A stretch of 64,000 bases of DNA from Erythrobacter sp047872805 (GCF_047872805.1 NZ_JBLQUK010000012.1:1-64000), one strand, 5' to 3'. Shown: positions 33,467 to 43,501, counted from the first letter of the stretch. Notes: a model not told the origin generated them from the sequence alone. Translations and numbers: made by a program.

Positions 33467-34425
33467 GCGGCGGCCCCAAAATTTTCGTTGAACTGTGTTT
33501 CCCGGATTTGTCCAGGCAAGCGCGTGATGCGCAGCGCCATACGGTTTTCCAGCGTGCCCAGCGTGCCGTGGGCGAGCGTTTCTTCGCCCACTTTCAGCGG
33601 CAATTCGCGCGGGATCGCCAGTGGAATTTCATCGCCGGGCGCGAGCCGTTCCAATTGCCCCAGCGACATTGTAAATTGGCTCAAGACCGCTTCGAGCGGC
33701 AATGGCACCGCGTCAAAGGCTCCATCGGAAGCGTTGCTGCGGGCGGCGGTGTTTCCGCGCATGGCTTGCGCCGAACCCGCGCCGGGCAGCAGCGCGTCTA
33801 GCCGGTCGGCAGCAACCGCCAGCACCGCGCTCCACTGCGTTCCTGTATCCATCACCATCGTGACGGTCAGCAACGCGACCTCAGCAGCGGGATCAAAAGG
33901 CTTAAGCCGGGTCACGCTTTCACTGCGAACCAACACATCGCCGCTGCTGCGGTCTGCCGCGCCATTGGCTACGGCAATCACTTGCGCGACCAGACCCGCC
34001 ATTTGTTCGGCCAGCATCGCGGCAGAACGCGGCAATTGGGGCGGCAAAGTATCGGGCAAGGTGCCATCGCCGCCAAACGAATAATCGGTCAGCGCAATCA
34101 CTGTGGCGATATCGACCGAAAACAGCATGGTCTGACCAGCATCGCCGCAGCGCAGCAGACTGTTGGCCGCAACAGGGCCAATTCGTTCGAACACCGCGCT
34201 GCCCAGCATGATCTCAGGCATGGCCACCGTCACTTTCAGCTTGCCGCCTGAAAGGATTTGGCCAAATTCTTGCGCCAGTTCCCGACCGAGATCACGGCAC
34301 CAGACAGCAAGATCTTCAGCGCGCTCTTCGGGACGCGGTCCACTGCGCGCAGTAAGCTCGGCGCAATGCTGCGCCAGCGGGCGTGCATCGGCAAAGGACG
34401 ACGCAAATTGCGGGGACATGTTCAC
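33463..34425 (-). CDS. fliM: Flagellar motor switch protein FliM
   Basis: A 320-residue C-ring protein with the central CheC-like domain (about 40-220) and C-terminal SpoA domain (PLPLEAVLSQFTMSLGQLERL). The N-terminal CheY-binding peptide (LSQxEIDALL in classical FliM) is not recognisable. It starts at a GTG overlapping the fliL stop, or at an ATG two codons later. Confidence 0.85.
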   Translation of the reverse strand: MNMSPQFASSFADARPLAQHCAELTARSGPRPEERAEDLAVWCRDLGRELAQEFGQILSGGKLKVTVAMPEIMLGSAVFERIGPVAANSLLRCGDAGQTMLFSVDIATVIALTDYSFGGDGTLPDTLPPQLPRSAAMLAEQMAGLVAQVIAVANGAADRSSGDVLVRSESVTRLKPFDPAAEVALLTVTMVMDTGTQWSAVLAVAADRLDALLPGAGSAQAMRGNTAARSNASDGAFDAVPLPLEAVLSQFTMSLGQLERLAPGDEIPLAIPRELPLKVGEETLAHGTLGTLENRMALRITRLPGQIRETQFNENFGAAA

Positions 34426-34997
34426 TGGACCAACAGCCCTTTGAAATGCACCGCCTCAATGCCGCCAAACCCTTCGTTTTCTTCAAGCACTGCATTGATG
34501 GCATCGGTCAGCCGCTTCGACAGCGCATCCTTGCCCTCGACATCGTAAATGTCCGCCTCGGGGGTCGCGGCAAGCTGCACCAGAACGGCCGAACGGATGG
34601 CAAGTTCGTGGTTCTTGACCCAACCCAGCACGCGCCCATCCCGGCGGGTCGACACGGCCAGATCAACCTGAATCAAGGCAGGTGAATCCGCCAGATTTGA
34701 CGTGAACGTTTGCTCGAAACTGTAATAGGCAGTGCGATATTCGCTCCCGCCTTCTCCATAAACGGGTGCGGCTGCATCCTTGCTATCCGTCGGCATTGCA
34801 TAGGGGTCGGTCTCGCCCTTGCGCACCAATTTGGGAAGATCTGGGCCGCCTTCCTGATGTGCGCCGATTAGGCCTGCGGCAAATGCACCGTACGCACCGC
34901 CCGCACCGACCGCGAGCAGCAGCACAGCGCCGAGCACCATCTTCATCATGCCCCCCTTGGGCTTGTCTGCAGCGGCGGTGTCGTCAGACTTGGCCAT
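34422..34997 (-). CDS. fliL: Flagellar basal body-associated protein FliL
   Basis: A 191-residue single-pass membrane protein (helix about residues 18-42) with a periplasmic FliL domain (RTAYYSFEQTFTSNL...RSAVLVQLAA). FliL surrounds the stator at the motor and supports torque. Confidence 0.92.
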   Translation of the reverse strand: MAKSDDTAAADKPKGGMMKMVLGAVLLLAVGAGGAYGAFAAGLIGAHQEGGPDLPKLVRKGETDPYAMPTDSKDAAAPVYGEGGSEYRTAYYSFEQTFTSNLADSPALIQVDLAVSTRRDGRVLGWVKNHELAIRSAVLVQLAATPEADIYDVEGKDALSKRLTDAINAVLEENEGFGGIEAVHFKGLLVQ

Positions 34998-35032
34998 GCG
35001 ATGTCAGCTCCTTGTTCAAACGGCGCTCGGTA

Positions 35033-36613
35033 TCAGGCGAACAGGCCGGCTTGGCGCAGGCCTGAGGGATCACCATCGGCCGAACCGGATCGCTCCGGGC
35101 TCTCGCGCTTGTTTCCGTTGCCACTGCTTTGGTCCCGGTATGGTTGAGACGATCCTTGCCCCGACCCTGGGGAAGACCCGTAGTTGCGCTCTGTAAAGCT
35201 GCCGGTGCCGGATTGGGGGCCGCTTCCCGAACCGCCATTGCCGCCCTGCTCATGGCCCCGCTGCGATTGCCCCGGCGCGGTTTCGGCTACAGCGGAAGCA
35301 CGGTCTGAAAGAGCCGCCTGTATAGCCGGGACAAACCCCGGATCGCGGCTGGAAAGGGTCGCGCGCAGGTCGGTTCCTGCGGCCTCAAGCCGCATGGTGA
35401 TCGCGCCGAATTCATGATGCCTGACGGTCATTTCAGGCCGTGCGGCACGTCCCATTTCGCGGGCTTCGGATAGTTGATTGACAATCGCATCAAGCGCTTG
35501 TGCCGGGCGGCCCTCGCCACGTTGCTCTGCCCCAAGGCCGAGGGCCGTTGGAGCGGTGGCTGGCCCGGAAACCAGCGGCGCGGCCTGTGCCAGGGTCGCA
35601 GAACCCTGCAGGGATGATGAGGTCGGTGCAGCGCCAAATGTCTGCCCCTGTGACTGCAGCTGTGTTTGCGACTGCAGGGAACTTTCACCCGCCGTCCCGC
35701 CTATGCGCCCCGGATCGGCGGCATCTGCCTCGGCCAGGAAACGCACCGGTGGTTCGATGCTCCGCCCGAGCGCTTTTTCACCCTTCGCTAAACGCGGCAA
35801 TGCGTCCTGCGCAAGGGTCACGCGCAGCGCGGCATCAGCCGCAGCGATTGCAGGAGCTGCGCCTGGAATGGCAAGCGCTGAGATCACCTGAAAGGCGTCG
35901 GCTTTGGGCAGTGCAGGCGTGGGCGAAACTTCGGCGCGTTCAGGTTTGTTCGCCGGGTCTGGCCTTATGGTGTCAACCGAAGCTGGCCCCGCTGGCTCGG
36001 CGGAACCTTGCGCCTTTTCGGGCAGCTCGATAGCAACAGCACCCTGCGCGGCTTGCGGCGACCATGCAGGTGGCAAGCCCTTGTCCGCCAATGCAAGTTT
36101 GGGGTCTTCGTGCTCAATCCGCTCCGGTTTTGGCCCGCGTTCGTTCAACGGGGCAACCGCAACGCCCGGCAGTGGCGCAGGCGCGGCTGCGCCTTTGGGC
36201 AGGACCTTCGCCTTGGCTGGATTTTGGGTGGTTGGGACAACTTCATATGAAGCCACCGCCGTTTCTTGCAGTGGCGCAGGCTCAACGGGCGGAACCGGAC
36301 TGCCGGATTGTGGCAAAGCCTTGCCGTTTGGCGGCACAGCAATGCGGAGTTGATCGGGAGATTGGAACGCAAGGGCAGAGAGCCCTATATCCTCGGCAAG
36401 AGTGTCATCATGCCCATCTGAGCCTTGCTCGGCCGTGCTATGAGGTTTGCCCAGAGCCCCCGGAACGCCGCCATCCGAGACCTGCGTCGCCCCCAGCAAC
36501 GCGGGAAAATTGGCTGTTCCCCGCCGCAAATTGGGAGCTATTGCAGACGTCAGTGCAGCCGGGCGAGCGTTCAGTTCGGGCAGATTGGAAATCAACGAAG
36601 CGGTCCTTTTCAA
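35033..36613 (-). CDS. fliK: Flagellar hook-length control protein FliK
   Basis: A 526-residue Pro/Ala-rich, largely disordered protein with a C-terminal FliK domain (EMTVRHHEFGAITMRLE...DLRATLSSRDPGF) and a Gly/Ser-rich tail. It measures hook length and triggers the FlhB switch. The start is a TTG at 36613, nine bases after fliJ, with only a weak ribosome site. No ATG is available in the N-terminal region. Confidence 0.82.
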   Translation of the reverse strand: MKRTASLISNLPELNARPAALTSAIAPNLRRGTANFPALLGATQVSDGGVPGALGKPHSTAEQGSDGHDDTLAEDIGLSALAFQSPDQLRIAVPPNGKALPQSGSPVPPVEPAPLQETAVASYEVVPTTQNPAKAKVLPKGAAAPAPLPGVAVAPLNERGPKPERIEHEDPKLALADKGLPPAWSPQAAQGAVAIELPEKAQGSAEPAGPASVDTIRPDPANKPERAEVSPTPALPKADAFQVISALAIPGAAPAIAAADAALRVTLAQDALPRLAKGEKALGRSIEPPVRFLAEADAADPGRIGGTAGESSLQSQTQLQSQGQTFGAAPTSSSLQGSATLAQAAPLVSGPATAPTALGLGAEQRGEGRPAQALDAIVNQLSEAREMGRAARPEMTVRHHEFGAITMRLEAAGTDLRATLSSRDPGFVPAIQAALSDRASAVAETAPGQSQRGHEQGGNGGSGSGPQSGTGSFTERNYGSSPGSGQGSSQPYRDQSSGNGNKRESPERSGSADGDPSGLRQAGLFA

Positions 36614-36622
36614 ATTGCGCGC

Positions 36623-37081
36623 TCAAGGCTCGTCAGTGTCTCGCCGGGAAGACAGCAACTTGCGTGCCATAACCGGAGCATGCGCCAGTTCGCGGTTGGC
36701 CTTGCGCGCTTCGATGTCGCGGCGCGCGGCTTCCATCCGTTCTTCAAACCGGGTGGCGCGGGTTTCCGCTGCGGCCAGTGATTGCGCCTGCCATTGGGCC
36801 TGAAGGTCGGTGTCCTTGCGCGCCTGATCGGCTTGCTGCGCGACCTCCTGAAGCCGCCGGACAAAGCCGCTTTCCTGCCGCAGGCCCGCGCCGGTCGAAC
36901 TGGCCGGGCGGCCGCCATAATCGCGCATCAGTTCATGGCTGCGCTGCGCCAGCACCTCGCTGCGGGCAGCTTCGCTGACAGCATTGGCCAGCGCAGCCAT
37001 CGCATCGCGCCGGGCAATCTTGGCCAGCGTCAACTGACGGCTAGCCAAAGTGAGACGGCGCTTTGCCTGTGCGTCACTCAT
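36623..37081 (-). CDS. fliJ: Flagellar export protein FliJ-like
   Basis: A 152-residue almost wholly helical, charged coiled-coil protein lying between fliI and fliK, the usual fliJ position. FliJ links the FliI ATPase to FlhA. Sequence conservation is weak in this family, so the name rests on position and fold. The start overlaps the fliI stop by eight bases. Confidence 0.78.
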   Translation of the reverse strand: MSDAQAKRRLTLASRQLTLAKIARRDAMAALANAVSEAARSEVLAQRSHELMRDYGGRPASSTGAGLRQESGFVRRLQEVAQQADQARKDTDLQAQWQAQSLAAAETRATRFEERMEAARRDIEARKANRELAHAPVMARKLLSSRRDTDEP

Positions 37082-38423
37082 GGCCCGCCTCGCCGTGGGT
37101 CATCTGCGTCAGGGCCGCCAGCCCGCTCAGGCTGTCAGCAAGGTTCACCGCCTCACCCCGCGCCTGCATCAGAAATGCATCGATCTGCTGCGAATGTGCC
37201 AGTGCGCGGTCGAGCACCGGATCGGACCCGGTGCGATAGGCACCCATCATCACCAGATCGCGATTGTCTTCGCGCGCGGCAATAAGCGCCCTGAGGTTGC
37301 GCGCTGCCTCGGCGATGTCCGGCGTAACCAGATCGTCCATGACCCTGCTCAAGGATGCGGGAATATCGATCGCCGGATAATGTCCGCGCTGCGCCAGCGC
37401 TCGCGACAGCACGACATGACCGTCAAGAATTGCGCGGGCGGTATCGACCACCGGGTCGGAAGTATCGTCGCCATCCGCCAGCACGGTATATAGCCCGGTG
37501 ATCGCGCCGCCGGATGTGGCCGAATTGCCCGCGCGTTCGACCAGCCTGGTGATCGCCGCCAGCGCTGACGGCGGATAACCGCGTGCCGCCCCCGGCTCAC
37601 CCAGCACCAACGCCAGTTCGCGCGCGGCATGGGCAACGCGGGTCAGGCTGTCGAGCACCAACAGCACCCGCTTTCCCTGAGTGCGGAAATGTTCGGCAAT
37701 CGCGGTCGCATATTGGGCCGCGCGCAGCCGCAGATTGGGCGCATGGTCGGCGGGAACCGCGACCACAACCATCCGCCCGCGCTGCACCCCGGTCATATGC
37801 CGCGCGACGAAATCCGAGACTTCGCGGGCACGCTCTCCGATCAGCGCTACCACGGTGATATCCGCAACGGCATGGCCCGCGACCGTGTCGATCAAAACCG
37901 ATTTGCCGACCCCTGATCCGGCGATAACGCCCAGCCGCTGTCCGATCCCCATCGTCGCCTGTGCATTGATCGCGCGCACTCCGCAATCGAACGGCTCGCG
38001 CACTGGGGCGCGCTCCAACGCCGCCTCGCGCTTGCCTGACAGCGGCCATTTCTGCGTCAGGTCAAGCGGCGGGCCTCCGTCAATCGGTTGTCCCAGCCCA
38101 TCCACTGCGCGGCCCAGCAGAGCATCGCCGACTCGCACCGTGCCGGGCGAGCCGACCGCGCGCACCTTGGCACTCGGGCGCAATAGCTGCGTATCGCCAA
38201 GCAACATCATGAGCGAATGTCCGCGCCGAAAACCGATAACCTCAGCAAGCGCTTCGTCACCCACATCGTTTTCGATGGCTCCCAGCGATCCGATCGGCAG
38301 AGCCAGCCCCGCGACTTCGATCAAGCCGCCGTCGCAGGCGACCACCGTCCCTGAGAGCACTGGTCCGCTCGCCACCTGTGCGGAGCGAAAGCGCGCCAGT
38401 TCGATCTGCAATTCCGCCAGCAT
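37074..38423 (-). CDS. fliI: Flagellar export ATPase FliI
   Basis: A 449-residue F1-beta-like ATPase. Walker A is GSGVGKS at residues 169-175, followed by VVALIGERAREVSDFV and the Walker B VLLVLDSLTRVAHAARE. It energises export substrate unloading with FliH and FliJ. Confidence 0.96.
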   Translation of the reverse strand: MLAELQIELARFRSAQVASGPVLSGTVVACDGGLIEVAGLALPIGSLGAIENDVGDEALAEVIGFRRGHSLMMLLGDTQLLRPSAKVRAVGSPGTVRVGDALLGRAVDGLGQPIDGGPPLDLTQKWPLSGKREAALERAPVREPFDCGVRAINAQATMGIGQRLGVIAGSGVGKSVLIDTVAGHAVADITVVALIGERAREVSDFVARHMTGVQRGRMVVVAVPADHAPNLRLRAAQYATAIAEHFRTQGKRVLLVLDSLTRVAHAARELALVLGEPGAARGYPPSALAAITRLVERAGNSATSGGAITGLYTVLADGDDTSDPVVDTARAILDGHVVLSRALAQRGHYPAIDIPASLSRVMDDLVTPDIAEAARNLRALIAAREDNRDLVMMGAYRTGSDPVLDRALAHSQQIDAFLMQARGEAVNLADSLSGLAALTQMTHGEAGHE

Positions 38424-38429
38424 CGCCGC

Positions 38430-39092
38430 CTACCCGCGCAATGCAGTGGCAATCGCCCGCCGCCATTCGGACGGTCCGTCGCTGATTGAACCATCGGAGG
38501 TTTCAAATTTCAGCCCACCGCGCGCAATTGTATCATCGGCCACGACGCGCCAATTATCCCGCGTTTCGCGGGCCAGCGCATCAATGTCCGCCGGGTTCAG
38601 ATGCAGCGCGCAATCCTGTGCGGCGCTGCCTAGTCGCCGCGCTGCGGCATGGCAGCGTTTGAGGAGTTGTCCGGGCTCGGGCACGAATTCGCTTAGCGCC
38701 TGCTCGCAAAGAGCGATCACCGTCTCGGCCAATTCGCCCGCCAAACTGTCCATCGCGGTCTGATCAAGCTCGCGGAAGGACAAGCGCAAGGCGCGCTGTT
38801 GGTCCTGCACCGCAGTATGCTCTGCGGCGGCGGCGGCGCGTCCCGCTGCTTCGCCTCGGGCAAAAGCCTCAGCCAAAGGGTCGGGTTCTGGCAGGTTGTG
38901 CGCGGGTGTAGCCGCGGGCGACATTTCGGGCGCGGGCGCAGTTTGACGTTCCCGTTCACCCAAACGGCCAAAGGGACCGCCTTCAACAAAGCCGCCCGGC
39001 TGCGTCAATTGGTCGATCCAGTCCGGTGCTTTGGCTTCGACTGATCCTTCCGGCTCATGCAAAGCAGCGAACCAATCAGACGAATTCAGCAT
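38430..39092 (-). CDS. fliH: Flagellar export ATPase regulator FliH
   Basis: A 220-residue protein. The first 80 residues are Pro-rich and disordered. An Ala/Glu-rich helix (AEAFARGEAAGRAAAAAE) with G-x3-G repeats follows, then the FliH C-terminal domain that contacts FliI. The ATG at 39092 overlaps the end of fliG by 17 bases. The frame is open further upstream inside fliG, which is not used. Confidence 0.85.
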   Translation of the reverse strand: MLNSSDWFAALHEPEGSVEAKAPDWIDQLTQPGGFVEGGPFGRLGERERQTAPAPEMSPAATPAHNLPEPDPLAEAFARGEAAGRAAAAAEHTAVQDQQRALRLSFRELDQTAMDSLAGELAETVIALCEQALSEFVPEPGQLLKRCHAAARRLGSAAQDCALHLNPADIDALARETRDNWRVVADDTIARGGLKFETSDGSISDGPSEWRRAIATALRG

Positions 39093-40131
39093 CGTCGCCC
39101 CCCATCGAAATCTCACCCTGATCGGCCAGTGCGCGGGCAATTTCGACAATCTTGCGCTTGGCCGCATCGACTTCGCCGCGCGACAACCGACCGCGCATGT
39201 CGATCTCGTCGCGGATACCATCGGCGGCCCGGCTCGACATCGCTCTGAAGAACGGCGTGCGTTCGTCTTCCTTCGTGCCTTTCAGCGCATCGATCAGCGC
39301 TTCGTTGTCGACATCGCGCAACAGCCGCTCCATCGCTTGCGGTTCAAGATCGAACAGCATTTCAAAAGTGAACAATTCGTCTTCGATGCGCTCGGCCAGC
39401 GGTCCATCGCGCAGCGCGATAGCGGGCAACACGGTGCCGCGCATATCGCCAGCGGAAAGGTTGATGAGGTTCGCGGCCTCGCGCGGGCCACCCAGCGTCA
39501 ATGTATCCGCGCCAAAGCTGGCACCGATGCGCTGCGACAAAAGTGCGTCGATCATCGCCACCGCCTGCTGCGAAATCGGCCCGATGCGCGCGATGCGTTC
39601 GACCACCTGCGGTTGGAGATCCTGCGGCAGCGCTGAAAGCACCTCTGCGGCGGCTCCGGGTTCGAGCAACAGCAGCAGCGCCGCGATTACCTGCGGATGT
39701 TCGTCCTCAACCAGTTTGATCAGCACCGACGGCGCGAGCCAGCGCGCCATTTCGATCGAACGCGGCGGGCCTTTGGGCGCGATCTTGATCATCATGCTTT
39801 CGGCCTTGGCCTGGCCAATCGAGCGTTCAAGCAAGGCGCGCACCTGAGTGCTGCGGTCTTGTTTTGCCAACACCTCGCGGGAGCTTTCGCGTACAAAGTC
39901 CTCCAGCGCCTCGGCCATGGCGTCACGGTCGATCTCACCCAATTGGCACATTGCCGCGCCGATCTGTTCCAGTTCGTCAGGGCCAAGCCGCGCCAAAAGG
40001 GCTGCGGCCTCCTCATCGCTGAGCAGCATCAGGAATACAGCGGCGCGGTCGGTCCGGCTGAGCAGCGAGGCTGGCGCAGCCGCGCCCATTTCGGCCCCAT
40101 CGCTCATGACTGCTGCATCTTGGCTGGTCAT
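39076..40131 (-). CDS. fliG: Flagellar motor switch protein FliG
   Basis: A 351-residue rotor protein with N, middle and C domains (LSRTDRAAVFLMLLSDEEA; EHPQVIAALLLLLEP; the torque helix region DEIDMRGRLSRGEVDAAKRK). The ATG at 40131 overlaps the fliF stop (TGATG). Confidence 0.95.
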   Translation of the reverse strand: MTSQDAAVMSDGAEMGAAAPASLLSRTDRAAVFLMLLSDEEAAALLARLGPDELEQIGAAMCQLGEIDRDAMAEALEDFVRESSREVLAKQDRSTQVRALLERSIGQAKAESMMIKIAPKGPPRSIEMARWLAPSVLIKLVEDEHPQVIAALLLLLEPGAAAEVLSALPQDLQPQVVERIARIGPISQQAVAMIDALLSQRIGASFGADTLTLGGPREAANLINLSAGDMRGTVLPAIALRDGPLAERIEDELFTFEMLFDLEPQAMERLLRDVDNEALIDALKGTKEDERTPFFRAMSSRAADGIRDEIDMRGRLSRGEVDAAKRKIVEIARALADQGEISMGGDDAEFV

Positions 40132-41786
40132 CACGATACCCTTTGTGCAAGGTCAGCGGGGTTTTCGAGCATGCGTTGCAGCGCCTCGACCGCGCGGTCG
40201 GGCTGCGACTTGGCGAGTTGCCGGGCGAGTTCGACCCGCTGCGGCAGATCGACCTGATCCGGGCTAAAGGATGCGGCGGCGGATTGACCTTCACTCTGAT
40301 CGGTCAACGCGCGGCCCTCTCCCGCTGTATCCTCACCTGACTTGGCAGAGCCCCCCCGCATCCGCGCAATCAGCGGACGCACCGCAAGCAGCAACACCAA
40401 AAGCACCGCGATCAAGGCCGCGCTATAGCGCAGGATGGCCGCAAACCATGGCTGTTCATAAAATGCCATTTCAGGCATTTCGGTGCTTTCAAAGGTGCTC
40501 ACCACGACCTGCACCTGATCCCCGCGTGCGGTGTCGGCACCCACGGCGGCACCGATCAGCGATTGCAGTTTTTCTGCGGTCAGGGGAGCGGCAGCCTTGA
40601 GCGCGGCATCGCTGACCGCGACCGCGACTGACAGCTTTACCAATCCGCCTGGGCGGGTGCTGGTAACGGCTACTTCGCGCCCCAGTTCATAGTTGCGCTG
40701 CACTGCGCTTTCGCTGTCGCCGGTCGCGGCGACATTGACAGCCCCATCCGCTGGAGCCGCAGCCGGATCCGGTACGGCGTCGACAAGTTGCGCTGCGGCT
40801 GGCGGTGTGTTGGCAGTGACGCCCGGTATACCGCCGGTGCCCGCGCCCGCCGACCGTGTCGAATTGCGCTCGCTTTCGCTGCGAACTGCGCCTTCCTGAT
40901 CGTAGCTTTCGCGCGCTGAGGTGATTTCGGACTGGTCCAGCGTCACCTGCACCTGGCTGGAGAAATTGCCATCGCCCAGCAGCGGCATCAGCAAGGTAGT
41001 CAATTGTTCGCGCAACTTGCCTTCGAATTCGCGTTGCAGCAGCAGCGCATCCATTGTCTCGTCGTGTTCGGAGGACAGCAGGCGGCCATTCTGATCGACC
41101 ACCCGAACCGAATCCGAGGTCATGCCGGGGACCGAGCCCGATACCAGATTCACGATCGCCTCAACCTGCGACTGGTTGAGCGAACGTCCACCAGCCAACC
41201 GCACCATCACGCTGGCAGTCGGGGCGCTGTTCTGGCGCACGAATACCGATCGTTCGGGGGTTGCAAGGTGCACGCGCACCGATTCAATTCCGTCAATCTC
41301 GCGGATCGTCAGCATCAATTCACGCTCGCGCGCCAGCCGCAACCGCTCGCCTTCGAGTGTGCGGCTGGACCCCAGCGGGATCGCATCGAGCATTTCGCTG
41401 GCGCCTGCCGGAGCAGCAAGACCCGCATCGCTCGCCACCAGCATCCGCGCACGATAGACATCGTCTTCGGCGACCCTCACCGCGCCGGTGGAATTGTCGA
41501 TGGCATAGGTGATCCCGCCGGTGTCCAGCGTGGCGGTAACCTGAGCGCGCTCGCTATCGGTCAGGCTGGTGTAAAGAACCCGCTGCGGCCCCTGCGCAAT
41601 CGTCATATACAGCGCTGCGACGATCCCAACTGCTCCCACACCTACCAACGCCGGCATAGCCCGCCGCAAGGCCGGCTGGCCGGTGAAGCCGGACAGCATC
41701 GCGCGCCAGTTTGGCGCAAGCATCTGCGGCGCGGCATTCATCGTTACCGCGCCGCCAGTGGGCACAGGAACATTGGTATCAGCCAT
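40131..41786 (-). CDS. fliF: Flagellar MS-ring protein FliF
   Basis: A 551-residue protein with a membrane helix near residues 46-66, ring-building YscJ/FliF domains (RVLYTSLTDSERAQVTATLD; DGIESVRVHLATPERSVFV), a second helix near 438-457, and a C-terminal FliG-binding end. It is the first structural platform of the basal body. Confidence 0.95.
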   Translation of the reverse strand: MADTNVPVPTGGAVTMNAAPQMLAPNWRAMLSGFTGQPALRRAMPALVGVGAVGIVAALYMTIAQGPQRVLYTSLTDSERAQVTATLDTGGITYAIDNSTGAVRVAEDDVYRARMLVASDAGLAAPAGASEMLDAIPLGSSRTLEGERLRLARERELMLTIREIDGIESVRVHLATPERSVFVRQNSAPTASVMVRLAGGRSLNQSQVEAIVNLVSGSVPGMTSDSVRVVDQNGRLLSSEHDETMDALLLQREFEGKLREQLTTLLMPLLGDGNFSSQVQVTLDQSEITSARESYDQEGAVRSESERNSTRSAGAGTGGIPGVTANTPPAAAQLVDAVPDPAAAPADGAVNVAATGDSESAVQRNYELGREVAVTSTRPGGLVKLSVAVAVSDAALKAAAPLTAEKLQSLIGAAVGADTARGDQVQVVVSTFESTEMPEMAFYEQPWFAAILRYSAALIAVLLVLLLAVRPLIARMRGGSAKSGEDTAGEGRALTDQSEGQSAAASFSPDQVDLPQRVELARQLAKSQPDRAVEALQRMLENPADLAQRVS

Positions 41787-41789
41787 CTA

Positions 41790-42137
41790 TCAGCTCCCCA
41801 TCCGCATGATTTCCTGATAGGCAGACATCAGCTTGTTACGGACTTGCAAGGTTGCTTCAAAAGCCACCCCAGCCTCCTGCCGGGCCAGCATGACCTGTGC
41901 GATATCGGTGACTTCGCCGCGCTCATATTTGGCCTGCATGTCGCCGGAGTGAGCTTGAACCGCGCTCACCTGTTGCAAGGCCCCGGTTAAAGCATCGGCG
42001 AATCCGCCGACCGGACCCGCACCGTTCACTGCATTGCCGCTGGCCGGATTGCCGCTGGCCGCACGCACGTCCTGCAAGGCTTCGCTGCGGGACATGATTT
42101 CCGACCTGAGCGCCATCACTTGCTGCACCCCGTTCAC
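41790..42137 (-). CDS. fliE: Flagellar hook-basal body protein FliE
   Basis: A 115-residue protein with the FliE C-terminal pattern MLARQEAGVAFEATLQVRNK followed by LMSAYQEIMRMGS. It joins the MS ring to the rod. It starts with a GTG that overlaps the stop of the regulator gene (GTGA). Confidence 0.92.
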   Translation of the reverse strand: MNGVQQVMALRSEIMSRSEALQDVRAASGNPASGNAVNGAGPVGGFADALTGALQQVSAVQAHSGDMQAKYERGEVTDIAQVMLARQEAGVAFEATLQVRNKLMSAYQEIMRMGS

Positions 42138-43501
42138 GCTGCGTCTCCGGCAATGGCAAGCGGTGCGATCAGACCGGATTCGCGCATCGAGGCGAGCCGG
42201 TACCGCAAGGTGCGTTCAGAAATTCCTAGGCTGCGCGCGGTTCTGCCGCGGTGCCCACCATTGTGACCGAGCGCACTCAGGATCGCCTGCGCTTCGGAAC
42301 GGAAGGCAACATCGGACAGCGAGGCTGTATCAACATGCGAAGCAAGCGTCGGTGCAGCATCGTAACGCGGCTCATCCCCGACCGCCCGCGCGGGCCGATC
42401 GAACACGATATGTTCAGAGCCGATGTGCCGTTCCTTGCCCGCGAGGAGGATCGCACGGCGGATGACATTTTCCAGCTCGCGAACATTGCCGGGCCACACA
42501 TGCGCCTCCAGCAGAGCCAACGCCTGAACCGAAATCCAGCAAGGCATTCCCGGCTGGCACGCATGGCGCAGCAGCATGCCAAAGGCGAGCGGAGCAATAT
42601 CACCGGGCCGGCTTTGCAAGGCCGGCAACGCCATGGGAAATACGTTGAGCCGGTACAGCAGATCCTCGCGGAAACGGCCCGCTTCGACCTCTGCGGACAA
42701 GGTGCGATTGGTGGCTGCGATGATCCGCACATCGACCGCGATGGGCCGGGTCGCGCCCAGCGGCAGCACTTCGCGTTCTTGCAAGCTGCGCAGCAATTTG
42801 GATTGCAGCGCCAGCGGCAATTCGCCGATCTCATCGAGCAGCAAGGTGCCGCCATCGGCAGCGCGGAACAATCCTTCGCCAGCGTCTGACGCGCCGGTAA
42901 AAGCGCCCTTGCGGTGGCCAAATAGCAATGCTTCGAGCATCGCCTCTGGCATGGCTGCGCAATTGACCGCGATGAAGGGACCGTCTGCGCGCGGGCTCAT
43001 GCGATGAACGAAGCGCGCAATCACTTCCTTGCCGGTGCCGGTTGGCCCTTCAAGCAAAACCGGAATCTCGCTGGCGGCAATCCGTTCGGCAAGGGTGAGC
43101 AGCGCCAGGCTTTCGTTGTCGCCCGCAATCGGCCAGCCACCATCGGCGGCGCTGGCGATCAGCGCAGCCCGCGCCGGGACCAGCGCGGCGGCTCCATAGG
43201 CAAGCGTTATTCGGGCAGAGCCAGTCCGGGTCAGCGCCGGGCGATCGGAATGAACCAGAATGATGGCAACAATATCGCTGCGCCGGGGAGCGGGTTGCGG
43301 CGCAAAAGTGCCCTCATGCCCAAGGACCAGCCGTTCCTGTTGCCAGCTTTGTGCGAGCAAGGGCAGGGTTGGATCGACCAGCGCGCCATGCGCGGCAATG
43401 TCTGGCATGCGAGTATTGGCGTTAACCTCTGCTTGGTCACCCCGCGACGCCGGACCGTTAACCGAACCGTGCCCATGTTGATCTGTATGAAATGCCCGCA
43501 T
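42134..43501 (-). CDS. Sigma-54-dependent flagellar activator (FlbD/FleQ-like)
   Basis: A 455-residue enhancer-binding protein with a central AAA+ domain (Walker A GPTGTGKE at about 152-159, sigma-54 contact loop GAFTGA at about 199-204) and a C-terminal Fis-type helix-turn-helix (GRTARSLGISERTLRYRL). The N-terminal 130 residues do not show the Asp/Lys pattern of a phospho-receiver domain. The start at 43501 has GGTGG six bases upstream, and ATG at 43408 is an alternative. As first gene of the fli operon it probably activates the sigma-54 promoters at 55236, 57802 and 59202. Confidence 0.88.
   Translation of the reverse strand: MRAFHTDQHGHGSVNGPASRGDQAEVNANTRMPDIAAHGALVDPTLPLLAQSWQQERLVLGHEGTFAPQPAPRRSDIVAIILVHSDRPALTRTGSARITLAYGAAALVPARAALIASAADGGWPIAGDNESLALLTLAERIAASEIPVLLEGPTGTGKEVIARFVHRMSPRADGPFIAVNCAAMPEAMLEALLFGHRKGAFTGASDAGEGLFRAADGGTLLLDEIGELPLALQSKLLRSLQEREVLPLGATRPIAVDVRIIAATNRTLSAEVEAGRFREDLLYRLNVFPMALPALQSRPGDIAPLAFGMLLRHACQPGMPCWISVQALALLEAHVWPGNVRELENVIRRAILLAGKERHIGSEHIVFDRPARAVGDEPRYDAAPTLASHVDTASLSDVAFRSEAQAILSALGHNGGHRGRTARSLGISERTLRYRLASMRESGLIAPLAIAGDAA

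Noticed and set aside
37681..38763. A 360-codon plus-strand open frame across fliI and fliH
   Set aside because: It is a Ser/Arg/Ala-rich shadow of fliI and fliH, which have clear motifs on the other strand.
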